Origin: Comamonadaceae bacterium
GTDB lineage: Bacteria; Pseudomonadota; Gammaproteobacteria; Burkholderiales; Burkholderiaceae_C
Length of the DNA stretch: 7,404 nucleotides
Assembly (NCBI GenBank): GCA_027490485.1
Contig: JAIXYA010000117.1
Coordinates: 1 to 7,404, forward strand
Direction: 5' to 3'
The notes under the pieces were generated by a model. That model saw only the letters and a list, made by a program, of their open reading frames with translations, was not told where the DNA came from and did no database searches. This document shows positions 1 to 6,247 of this stretch, piece by piece. The translations under genes and the position numbers were made by a program. Position 1 is the first letter of the stretch. Every line of letters starts with the position of its first letter.

Positions 1-1
1 T

Positions 2-553
2 CACCATTTACTTAAACCTGTGATGACCGAACCGAATTTACGTTTGCTGTGTCTTGAGGGGCAGTTCAATGACCTTTTAGGGGACTTGGCAATTCATAAG
101 CTCGATATCGTCATTTCAGACCAGCCAGCAGCACCCAATCCCAATATCAAGCTCTACAGCCACGCGCTTGGCTCCTCCAGCATCGCTTGGTATGGAGCGC
201 CTGCGTTGTTGAAACAAATCACTGCAGAGTTTCCAGCGTGTCTGGCCACGGTGCCTGTATTGCTGCCCACGGTTCATACTGCCAGCCGAGATCGGTTGGA
301 CCTGTGGTTTGAACAACGGGGCATCAGGCCCCGCATCGTGGGTGAGTTTGAAGACAGTGCCTTGCTGAAAACCTTTGGTGCCAGTGGCATGGGCGTGTTC
401 CCTGCTGCTGAATGGGGTCACGAAAATTTGATTTCCCAGTACGGCGTTCAGCGCTTAGGTGCTTGCGAGGGGGTGAGTGAACATTTTTTCGCCATCGGAA
501 CGGAGAAGAAAGTTCAGCACCCGCTGGTTCAGCTCTTGCTGGAATCTGCCTAG
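2..553 (+). CDS. nhaR: NhaR-type LysR-family transcriptional regulator, C-terminal part (5' end outside window)
   Basis: The frame is open from the first full codon at position 2 and ends at TAG 551-553, giving about 183 residues. Full-length NhaR is about 300 residues, so the N-terminal helix-turn-helix and the first part of the effector domain lie upstream of the window. What is visible is the effector-binding domain. It has the segment LDIVISDQP (NhaR proteins carry LDLVLSDRP-like sequence here), then K-x-x-x-H-x-LG, a PVLLPTVHTASRDRLDLWF segment, RPRIVGEFEDSALLKTFG, and the terminal EHFFAIGTEKKVQHPLVQLL. These match NhaR rather than generic LysR proteins, as recalled from the E. coli protein. 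NhaR activates the Na+/H+ antiporter gene nhaA in response to Na+ in E. coli; the target here is not visible. No terminator hairpin follows, and the stop overlaps that of the convergent TerC gene. The internal GTG at 20 and ATG at 23 are not starts, because homology continues upstream of them. Confidence 0.88.
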   Translation, partial: HHLLKPVMTEPNLRLLCLEGQFNDLLGDLAIHKLDIVISDQPAAPNPNIKLYSHALGSSSIAWYGAPALLKQITAEFPACLATVPVLLPTVHTASRDRLDLWFEQRGIRPRIVGEFEDSALLKTFGASGMGVFPAAEWGHENLISQYGVQRLGACEGVSEHFFAIGTEKKVQHPLVQLLLESA

Positions 554-1506
554 AGCGCCTTCGGTTTGGCGGTGCGAACGCTCCAGACCATGGTGATCGC
601 CAAAATAGCAACCACCACGCCCAAAGACACCGTCACAGGCATTTTGTAGACGTCAATCAGACACATTTTCACGCCAATAAAGACCAAGATGAGGGCCAAA
701 CCGTAGCTGAGCAAGTGGAATTTGTCTGCTACTGCAGCCAGCAAAAAATACATCGCTCTCAAGCCCAGAATCGCCAAGACATTGCTGGTGAGAACGATGA
801 AGGGGTCGCTGGTGATAGCAAAGATGGCAGGGATGGAGTCCACCGCAAAGATGATGTCGGTGAGTGCGATCAAGCAGATCACCATGAAAAGAGGGGTGGC
901 AATTTTTTTGCCGTTTTCAATCGTCATGAACTTCTCCCCGTCAAAATCCTTGCTGACGGGTAAAAATTTACGCAAAAGTTTCAAAGCGGGGTTGTCATTC
1001 AGATCCGGCTCTTTGCCAGCAGCCATCCACATTTTGACGCCAGTCAATATCAAAAAGGCGCCAAATACATAAAGAATCCAGTGAAACTCGGCCAGCAACC
1101 ATCCGCCTGCCAAAATCATCACCGTACGTAAAACAATGGCCCCAATGATGCCAATCATCAGAACCCGTTTTTGAAATTTCAAGGGAACTGAAAAGTAAGT
1201 AAAGATCATCAAGAAAACAAAAATATTGTCTATCGCCAATGATTTTTCAATCAAATAGCCGGCCAAAAATTCCAAGGACTTGGTATTGGCTATTTCTGTT
1301 GAGCCCGTCGTGTCTTTGACCGCCCACCAAAAAAATCCATTGAATAAGAAACTCAATGCGATCCAAACCAATGACCAGTTGAGCGCTTCTTTCACCCCGA
1401 TGTCATGTGCGCCTTGTTTTTTCAAGACCACGAAATCGACAAACAGGGACACCACCACAATGGCGACAAACGTGGCCCAAAGCCAAAGAGGAGCAATAGT
1501 TTCCAT
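550..1506 (-). CDS. TerC/Alx-family integral membrane protein (probable metal-ion transporter)
   Basis: This 318-residue polytopic membrane protein has about nine hydrophobic segments and is close in length to E. coli Alx (about 320). Family hallmarks are GYLIEKSLAIDNIFVF (residues 83-98), with acidic residues E87 and D93 inside a membrane segment, and TDIIFAVDSIPAIFAIT (216-232), with D217 and D223. DPFIVLTSN and AILGLRAMYFLL follow. The hydrophilic loop around residues 164-195 separates the two halves, as in Alx. TerC-family proteins have been linked to Mn2+ export and, for TerC itself, to tellurite resistance; E. coli alx is induced at alkaline pH. No other ter genes are nearby, so a tellurite role is not suggested. 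ATG 1504-1506 was chosen because METIAPLWLW aligns with the family N-terminus; there is no clear Shine-Dalgarno sequence in front of it. The gene is divergent from the DUF2062 gene and convergent with nhaR. Confidence 0.92.
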   Translation of the reverse strand: METIAPLWLWATFVAIVVVSLFVDFVVLKKQGAHDIGVKEALNWSLVWIALSFLFNGFFWWAVKDTTGSTEIANTKSLEFLAGYLIEKSLAIDNIFVFLMIFTYFSVPLKFQKRVLMIGIIGAIVLRTVMILAGGWLLAEFHWILYVFGAFLILTGVKMWMAAGKEPDLNDNPALKLLRKFLPVSKDFDGEKFMTIENGKKIATPLFMVICLIALTDIIFAVDSIPAIFAITSDPFIVLTSNVLAILGLRAMYFLLAAVADKFHLLSYGLALILVFIGVKMCLIDVYKMPVTVSLGVVVAILAITMVWSVRTAKPKAL

Positions 1507-1652
1507 AAATGAGGGTGTTGCTTAAAATGTTGAAGTGCGGAAATTAAATCACTTTTATCCTGAATATTTTCATCATTCACTTCGGTTAATTCTGAGTATT
1601 TGGTCGAAAATTCCTGCTTTGTGCTGAATGGCTGAGCAGGCAACATACAGAT
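1507..1652. promoter_or_regulatory. Divergent intergenic region between the TerC and DUF2062 genes
   Basis: This AT-richer spacer of 146 bp must hold the 5' signals of both flanking genes if each has its own promoter. On the + strand, TTGAAG (1530-1535) and TTTTAT (1553-1558) are 17 bp apart and each matches 4 of 6 sigma70 consensus positions, a weak candidate for the DUF2062 gene. On the - strand I see nothing better than TTAACC with TATTCA (17 bp apart), which is unconvincing. I looked for the yybP-ykoY manganese riboswitch that precedes E. coli alx and did not recognise its conserved elements. The placement is certain; the individual promoter boxes are guesses. Confidence 0.4.
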
Positions 1653-2177
1653 ATGAAGCAATCCCAAGGGTTATTGAGCAAAACTTTGCAGCGTTGGGTG
1701 CCTGACAAAGAATTTTGGGCAAAGCACCCACGTCTTCAGCCCTACGCGGACAAGCTGTCTGACCCCCAGCTATGGCGTTTGCAGCATGAGGCTGTCGCAC
1801 GCGGTGTTGCTGTGGGGCTGTTTTGGGGTTTTGCCATTCCTGCTGCTCAGCTCTTGGTCGCCGCAGTTCATTGCGTGAAATGGCGTGCCAACATTCCTGT
1901 TGCTGCGCTCATGACCATGGTGACCAACCCCCTGACCATTGGTTTTTGGCTTTGGTTGGCCTACCAGCTTGGCTCGAGGGTACTGGGTGATGAAGTGCAG
2001 GCAGATGTTTCGATGTCCCTCTTGCCGGCTCAATGGTTGAGTGAATATGGCCTGCCAACGCTGGTGGGCATGGGCCTGTTTGCGGTTGGAACAGCCACCG
2101 GCGGGTACCTGCTCGTGAAATGGTCTTGGCGTTTGAATGTGGTTATCAAGCGGCGGAAAAGAAAACAGAACTTTTGA
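1653..2177 (+). CDS. DUF2062 domain-containing small membrane protein
   Basis: This is a 174-residue protein. The N-terminal 45 residues are basic and aromatic (LQRWVPDKEFW, then a DPQLW segment). The DUF2062 core follows: ARGVAVGLFWGFAIPAAQLLVAA (49-71) as a Gly/Ala-rich hydrophobic segment, then WRANIPVAALMTMVTNPLTIGFWLWLAYQLG (77-107) with the conserved TNP turn. A third hydrophobic segment lies at about 134-155. The C-terminus is very basic (KRRKRKQNF), consistent with a cytoplasmic tail by the positive-inside rule. The biochemical function of the family is not established and I infer none. ATG 1653 is supported by the conserved MKQ-like basic start; the nearest purine-rich stretch (GAGCAGG, ending at 1640) is too far upstream to be a good ribosome site. 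It lies 66 bp upstream of hfq in the same direction but is not a usual hfq-operon member as far as I recall. Confidence 0.85.
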   Translation: MKQSQGLLSKTLQRWVPDKEFWAKHPRLQPYADKLSDPQLWRLQHEAVARGVAVGLFWGFAIPAAQLLVAAVHCVKWRANIPVAALMTMVTNPLTIGFWLWLAYQLGSRVLGDEVQADVSMSLLPAQWLSEYGLPTLVGMGLFAVGTATGGYLLVKWSWRLNVVIKRRKRKQNF

Positions 2178-2243
2178 TATGTATGAATTAAGTAGGGGTT
2201 TGACTGTGGTATGTTATGAATATCAACTGACACGGAGAATATC
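2178..2243 (+). promoter_or_regulatory. hfq upstream region with possible promoter and a clear ribosome binding site
   Basis: The 66-bp gap holds a good Shine-Dalgarno GGAG at 2234-2237, six bases before the GTG start, and this decides the hfq start. A -35-like TTGACT sits at 2200-2205. The best partner is TATCAA (2221-2226) at a short 15-bp spacing, and a start there would nearly cut the ribosome site. TATGAA (2215-2220), preceded by an extended TG, is an alternative without a -35. The ribosome site is solid; the promoter is weak, and hfq could instead be read from upstream. Confidence 0.4.
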
Positions 2244-2495
2244 GTGAATCAAAAAGGGCAACTTTTACAAGACCCGTTTCTTAATATCCTGCGCAAGGAA
2301 CATGTGCCTGTGTCTATCTATTTGGTCAATGGCATCAAGTTGCAGGGCCAGATTGAGTCCTTTGACCAATATGTGGTCCTTCTTCGAAACACGGTTACCC
2401 AAATGGTTTACAAGCACGCCATTTCGACCATCGTGCCCGGACGCCCTGTGAATTTTGCGCAAGTCGATGGTGATGAGCCTGGGTCTGCGCAATAA
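2244..2495 (+). CDS. hfq: RNA chaperone Hfq
   Basis: This 83-residue Sm-like protein forms a hexameric ring that anneals small RNAs to mRNAs. Sm1 spans residues about 10-48 and contains [28 protein letters not shown] and VVLLRNT. Sm2 contains the diagnostic VYKHAIST (55-62). Proximal-face uridine-binding residues are present as Q9, Q42, Y43 and the Y56-K57-H58 block (numbered one higher than in E. coli). The rim patch reads R17-K18-E19-H20 instead of the E. coli RRER. The C-terminal tail is short and acidic ([11 protein letters not shown]), far shorter than the E. coli tail, as is usual in betaproteobacteria. The start is GTG, fixed by GGAG six bases upstream and by homology; no ATG is available. 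hflX follows after 20 bp, the classic hfq-hflX pairing. Confidence 0.98.
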   Translation: MNQKGQLLQDPFLNILRKEHVPVSIYLVNGIKLQGQIESFDQYVVLLRNTVTQMVYKHAISTIVPGRPVNFAQVDGDEPGSAQ

Positions 2496-2515
2496 CGACC
2501 GCCTTTTCGTCCCTT

Positions 2516-3685
2516 TTGTCTAACCCTCAGTCTGATAGTCAAGCAAACACCTTGTTGGTGGGGGTGGATTTGGGTCTTCCCCATTTCGATGAGGACTTGG
2601 ACGAACTGGCACAGCTGGCCAGCACAGCAGGCTTGGTACCCGTTGCACGTATGACTTGTAAACGTCGAGCCCCCGATGCGGCCTTGTTTGTCGGTTCGGG
2701 CAAAGCGCAGGAAATCAAAGACATGGCAGTACTTCACGGCGCCTGTGAGATATTGTTTGACCAGTCTTTAAGCCCTGCTCAGCAACGCAATTTGGAGCGC
2801 CTGTTAGAGATGCCGGTCAACGACCGAACCATGTTGATTTTGCAAATATTTGCCCAGCGAGCGCGTAGCCATGAGGGTAAGTTGCAAGTGGAGTTGGCGC
2901 GGCTTCAGTACCTCAGCACCCGATTGGTTCGACGTTGGTCGCATTTGGAGCGTCAGCGCGGTGGTATTGGCAACCGAGGTGGTCCAGGGGAGACCCAAAT
3001 CGAATTGGACAAACGCATGATTGGCGAGTCCATCAAGCGCACCAAAGAGCGTCTAGACAAAGTAAAAAAACAGCGCAACACACAGCGGCGTCAACGCGAA
3101 CGCAACCAAGTCTTTAATGTTTCTTTGGTGGGTTACACCAATGCGGGCAAATCCACCTTGTTCAATGCCTTGGTCAAGGCTCGGGCCTATGCTGCCGATC
3201 AGTTGTTTGCCACCTTAGACACCACCACGCGTCAACTGTATTTGTCAGATGAAGGCGCCAATGGCTGCCAAATTTCCTTATCGGACACCGTGGGATTTAT
3301 CCGTGATTTGCCGCATGGACTGGTTGATGCTTTTGCAGCCACTTTGCAAGAAGCCACCAGTGCCGACTTATTGTTGCATGTGGTGGACTGCTCCCACCCA
3401 GATTACCCTGAGCAAATCGTTCAAGTGCAATCCGTTTTAGAGGATATTGGCGCCACAGATGTTCCCCAGTTGCTGGTGTTTAACAAGGTCGATGCCTTGC
3501 CCAGTGACCAACAACCGAGAATGTTGCAAGATGTATTCATCATGGAGGGTTTGGCTGTTCCGCGCATTTTTATCAGTGCGCAAACAGGAGACAATATAGA
3601 CTCTTTGCGTCAACGCTTGTTGCAGACAGCACTACAGGCCACGGCGCGACCCTTATCCCTTAGCATTTCACCGTTAAATGTTTGA
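2516..3685 (+). CDS. hflX: Ribosome-associated GTPase HflX
   Basis: This 389-residue translational GTPase splits stalled or heat-damaged 70S ribosomes in E. coli. The N-terminal HflX domain covers about residues 12-190, with VGSGKAQEI (59-67), FDQSLSPAQQRNLE and the glycine-rich loop GGIGNRGGPGETQIELDKR (149-167), followed by a basic helix. The G domain has G1 GYTNAGKST (206-214), G2 threonines in DTTTR (235-239), G3 DTVGF (257-261), G4 NKVD (323-326) and G5 SAQTG (354-358). Only 31 residues follow G5, so the E. coli-type C-terminal domain is missing or reduced (E. coli HflX is 426 residues). The start is TTG at 2516: it gives an N-terminus of the expected length. The frame upstream, back to a stop at 2474-2476, holds no ATG or GTG, and the next ATG (residue 46) would remove conserved sequence. 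There is no Shine-Dalgarno; coupling to hfq, 20 bp upstream, is likely. Confidence 0.95.
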   Translation: MSNPQSDSQANTLLVGVDLGLPHFDEDLDELAQLASTAGLVPVARMTCKRRAPDAALFVGSGKAQEIKDMAVLHGACEILFDQSLSPAQQRNLERLLEMPVNDRTMLILQIFAQRARSHEGKLQVELARLQYLSTRLVRRWSHLERQRGGIGNRGGPGETQIELDKRMIGESIKRTKERLDKVKKQRNTQRRQRERNQVFNVSLVGYTNAGKSTLFNALVKARAYAADQLFATLDTTTRQLYLSDEGANGCQISLSDTVGFIRDLPHGLVDAFAATLQEATSADLLLHVVDCSHPDYPEQIVQVQSVLEDIGATDVPQLLVFNKVDALPSDQQPRMLQDVFIMEGLAVPRIFISAQTGDNIDSLRQRLLQTALQATARPLSLSISPLNV

Positions 3686-3716
3686 TTCCAAAGTATGCCT
3701 TCAGGTTTAGGCACAA

Positions 3717-3737
3717 TGGCGGCTTGCCACTTTTTTT
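3717..3737 (+). terminator. Weak terminator-like hairpin with T-tract between hflX and hflK
   Basis: TGGC (3717-3720) and GCCA (3726-3729) can form a 4-bp stem around a 5-base loop, followed after one base by seven T residues (3731-3737). The geometry is that of an intrinsic terminator, but the stem is too short for efficient stopping. It could be a partial attenuator between hflX and hflK, or chance. CACAAT (3712-3717) overlapping it resembles a -10 box but has no -35 partner. Confidence 0.25.
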
Positions 3738-3749
3738 GATTGACTGCGC

Positions 3750-5117
3750 ATGAATTTCTTAACTTGGTTTTGGCCTATTCGACGACGCTTTGCGGGTATG
3801 TTCAATTTGAACGATGGCCGTTGGGGCAGAGGCGATGACGCTAATCAGAACAACAACGGCTCAACGCCACCTCCCGAAGGCTCTCAGCAGCAGCCCCCTG
3901 ACGACGCAAAACGCCCACGCCCTTCTGCATCCAATGGCCCCCCCGATCTGGATGAGCTGTGGCGTGATCTCAGCCGCAAATTGAATAAATTCTTGGGTCA
4001 AAACAGAGGCGGCGGCAACCAGCCACCCGGCGGTGGTGGCGGTTTCAATCCTGATTTCAAGCAAGCCGGTGGCTTGCTGGGTGTGGTGGCGGGTGTTGTG
4101 GTCTTGATTTGGTTGGGCACAGGCTTCTTTATTGTCCAAGAGGGTCAGCAAGCCGTTATTACCCAATTTGGGCGCTACCACAGCACCGTAGGCGCAGGTT
4201 TCAATTGGCGAATGCCATACCCTATTCAACGCCACGAAGTGGTGTTTGTCACCCAAATTCGTTCACTCGATGTTGGCCGAGACGCCATCATCAAGGCCAC
4301 GGGTTTGCGTGAGTCAGCAATGTTGACTGAAGATGAAAACATCGTTGAAATCAAATTTGCTGTGCAGTACCGACTTACCGATGCGCGTGCTTATTTGTTT
4401 GAAAGCAAAAACCCGACAGATGCGGTCTTGCAAGCTGCCGATACGGCGGTGCGTGAAGTGGTGGGCAAGATGCGCATGGACGCCGCCTTGTCTGAAGACC
4501 GTGAGCAAATCGCCCCGCGTGTGCGAAAAATCATGCAAACCATCTTGGATCAGTACAACGTGGGTATTGAGGTGGTTGGCATCAATTTGCAACAAGGTGG
4601 TGTTCGTCCTCCTGAGCAAGTGCAGGCCGCGTTCGACGATGTGCTCAAAGCCGGACAAGAGCGCGAACGTGCCAAAAATGAAGCTGAAGCTTATGCCAAC
4701 GATGTGATTCCTCGTGCGGTGGGTTCAGCTTCACGCTTAAAACAAGAGGCGGATGCCTACAAGTCTCGCATCGTGGCGCAGGCCCAAGGTGACGCGCAGC
4801 GCTTCAAGTCTTTGTACGCTGAATACCAAAAAGCGCCTCAGGTGACACGTGACCGTTTGTACATCAATGCCATGCAAGAGATCTACACCAACGTGACCAA
4901 GGTGTTGGTCGAGTCCAAGCAGGGCTCCAATATGTTGTATCTGCCGCTCGACAAAATCATGCAACTCAACGGCACGCCTGCCGCGGCTGCCAATGCCTCG
5001 GTCAATACTGGTAACACGCTTGATGGCAGCGGGTCTGTTCCCAGCCCCGCCATGCCTTCTTCCCCCCCCGATAACCGTGGTCGTGACAGCCGTCAACGCG
5101 ACCGCGATTTGCGCTGA
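3750..5117 (+). CDS. hflK: FtsH protease modulator subunit HflK
   Basis: This SPFH/Band 7 membrane protein has 455 residues from ATG 3750 (E. coli HflK is about 419). With HflC it forms a large inner-membrane assembly around the FtsH protease. In order: a cytoplasmic N-terminus rich in Pro, Gln, Asn and Gly (about 1-102), including PPDLDELWRDLSRKL (64-78), a conserved HflK signature; one membrane segment at about 107-128; the SPFH domain (about 129-320) with QAVITQFGRY, LTEDENIVEIKFAVQYRL and GGVRPPEQVQAAFDDV; an Ala/Glu-rich helical stretch to about 370; TRDRLYINAMQEI; and a low-complexity tail ending in Arg/Asp repeats. The start is uncertain. ATG 3798 (residue 17) would begin MFNLNDGRWGRGDD, which resembles the N-termini of relatives I recall and gives 439 residues. 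Neither ATG has a Shine-Dalgarno. hflC follows after 10 bp. Confidence 0.95.
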   Translation: MNFLTWFWPIRRRFAGMFNLNDGRWGRGDDANQNNNGSTPPPEGSQQQPPDDAKRPRPSASNGPPDLDELWRDLSRKLNKFLGQNRGGGNQPPGGGGGFNPDFKQAGGLLGVVAGVVVLIWLGTGFFIVQEGQQAVITQFGRYHSTVGAGFNWRMPYPIQRHEVVFVTQIRSLDVGRDAIIKATGLRESAMLTEDENIVEIKFAVQYRLTDARAYLFESKNPTDAVLQAADTAVREVVGKMRMDAALSEDREQIAPRVRKIMQTILDQYNVGIEVVGINLQQGGVRPPEQVQAAFDDVLKAGQERERAKNEAEAYANDVIPRAVGSASRLKQEADAYKSRIVAQAQGDAQRFKSLYAEYQKAPQVTRDRLYINAMQEIYTNVTKVLVESKQGSNMLYLPLDKIMQLNGTPAAAANASVNTGNTLDGSGSVPSPAMPSSPPDNRGRDSRQRDRDLR

Positions 5118-5127
5118 ATTGCCCAAT

Positions 5128-6030
5128 ATGAACAAACTAGGTCTTTACATTTCTTCCGCCATGCTTGGGCTGCTGTTGCTGAGCTCAACGATTTTTGTGG
5201 TGGATCAACGCCAATATGGTGTGGTGTACTCATTGGGTCAGATCAAAAAGGTCATTACCGAACCTGGTCTGAACTTCAAATTGCCACCGCCTTTTCAAAA
5301 CGTCAACTTCATCGACAAGCGCTTGCTGACCTTGGATAACGTGGACTCTGAGCCCATGCTCACCGCAGAAAAGCAGCGTATGGTGATCGACTGGTATGTG
5401 CGTTGGCGTATTTCCGACCCATCGCAATACATTCGCAACGTGGGTTTGGATGAAAAAGCTGGCGCTCAGCAACTCACCCGAGTGGTGCGCAATGCTTTTC
5501 AAGAAGAAATCAACAAGCGTACTGTGAAGGACCTTCTTTCACTCAAGCGTGAAGCCTTGATGGTGGACGTCAAGCGCGAGGTCCTCGAAATCGTCAAGGG
5601 TGAAAAGCCTTGGGGCATTGATGTGGTGGACGTTCGCATCACCCGTGCAGATTATGTGGACACCATCACCGAGTCCGTTTACCGTCGCATGGAGGCCGAG
5701 CGTAAACGCGTGGCCAACGAACTGCGATCAACCGGCGGCGCTGAGGGTGAAAAAATCCGTGCTGATGCCGATCGTCAACGTGAAGTTGCCTTGGCCAATG
5801 CTTACCGCGATGCGCAAAAAATCAAGGGTGAGGGTGATGCGGAAGCCGCTCGTTTGTATGCCGATGCCTTTGGCAAAGACCCACAGTTTGCGCAGTTCTA
5901 CCAAAGCATAGAAGCCTATAAAGCCAGCTTCAACAAAAAATCGGATGTGATGGTTTTAGACCCTAGCACCGATTTCTTCAAAGCCATGCGCGGTAGCGGC
6001 GCTGCTAACGCTGGCTCTGCCAAAAAATAA
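5128..6030 (+). CDS. hflC: FtsH protease modulator subunit HflC
   Basis: This 300-residue SPFH/Band 7 protein is the partner of HflK (E. coli HflC is about 334). One N-terminal membrane anchor (about residues 5-25) is followed directly by the SPFH domain, beginning FVVDQRQYGVVYSLGQI. It continues with EPGLNFKLP, FIDKRLLTLD, EKQRMVIDWYVRWRI, a long helix KRTVKDLLSLKREALM, and WGIDVVDVRITRADYVDTITESVYRRMEAERKR (162-194). The Ala/Glu-rich stretch with GEKIRADADRQREV and GEGDAEAARLYADAFGKDPQFAQFYQSIEAYK is typical of HflC. The start is ATG 5128: it gives the short pre-anchor N-terminus expected of the family. The frame is open about 135 bases further upstream, but that sequence overlaps hflK and gives an unrelated Pro/Val-rich peptide, so I excluded it. 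The gap after the hflK stop is 10 bp with no Shine-Dalgarno, which suggests translational coupling and balanced HflK:HflC synthesis. Confidence 0.97.
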   Translation: MNKLGLYISSAMLGLLLLSSTIFVVDQRQYGVVYSLGQIKKVITEPGLNFKLPPPFQNVNFIDKRLLTLDNVDSEPMLTAEKQRMVIDWYVRWRISDPSQYIRNVGLDEKAGAQQLTRVVRNAFQEEINKRTVKDLLSLKREALMVDVKREVLEIVKGEKPWGIDVVDVRITRADYVDTITESVYRRMEAERKRVANELRSTGGAEGEKIRADADRQREVALANAYRDAQKIKGEGDAEAARLYADAFGKDPQFAQFYQSIEAYKASFNKKSDVMVLDPSTDFFKAMRGSGAANAGSAKK

Positions 6031-6044
6031 GTCGTCCTGCTGCG

Positions 6045-6233
6045 ATGGACAGCCAAACCCTGTGGGTTGCTTTGGCCTTGGTGCTCATCATCGAGGGCTT
6101 GTTCCCCTTTGCTTCTCCGCAGGCGTGGAAGCGTGCCTTCATGGCCCTCATGCAAATGGATGATGGCCAAGTCAGATTTATAGGTTTGAGTTGCATCGTG
6201 GCGGGTATGTTGCTGCTTTGGTGGCTACTCTAG
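6045..6233 (+). CDS. DUF2065 (YjeT-like) small inner-membrane protein
   Basis: This 62-residue protein has two hydrophobic segments, about residues 6-21 (WVALALVLIIEGLFPF begins here) and 44-62 (to WWLL at the C-terminus). They are joined by a short polar loop with SPQAWKRAFMALMQMDDGQVRFIG, which carries the family pattern P-x-x-W-(K/R) and (Q/D)-x-R-x-x-G. Members of this family (YjeT in E. coli) are regularly encoded next to hflK-hflC; their function is not known to me. It starts 14 bp after the hflC stop, without a visible Shine-Dalgarno, and is probably cotranscribed. A small helper or assembly factor for the HflKC-FtsH complex is a reasonable guess from position alone. Confidence 0.9.
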   Translation: MDSQTLWVALALVLIIEGLFPFASPQAWKRAFMALMQMDDGQVRFIGLSCIVAGMLLLWWLL

Positions 6234-6247
6234 TGTCCCAGTAGAAT
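6218..6247 (+). promoter_or_regulatory. Possible internal promoter for hisZ
   Basis: TAGAAT (6242-6247) matches 5 of 6 bases of the sigma70 -10 box. Eighteen bases upstream lies TTGGTG (6218-6223), which matches only the TTG of the -35 box and sits in the end of the DUF2065 gene. Transcription would start near 6254 and leave about 19 bases before the hisZ ATG at 6273. It would uncouple a biosynthetic gene from the hflKC unit. The evidence is one good box and position only. Confidence 0.35.

Noticed and set aside
553..583. Inverted repeat GAGCG/CGCTC after nhaR
   Set aside because: No T-tract follows on either strand, and it lies inside the TerC coding end, so it is not a convincing terminator.
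715..1072. Two + strand frames opposite the TerC gene
   Set aside because: They are antisense to well-conserved TerC membrane segments and have no protein-like features of their own.
550..1506. A tellurite-resistance island
   Set aside because: Only a TerC/Alx-family protein is present; no other ter genes flank it.
1422..1667. An 81-residue frame on the - strand overlapping the TerC start
   Set aside because: It reads partly like protein in the spacer, but its second half is the TerC gene in the wrong frame and it has no start with a ribosome site. I kept only the short upstream ORF as a weak finding.
4993..5127. A longer HflC start within the 3' end of hflK
   Set aside because: The extra peptide overlaps hflK, resembles no HflC N-terminus and would bury the membrane anchor 45 residues in.
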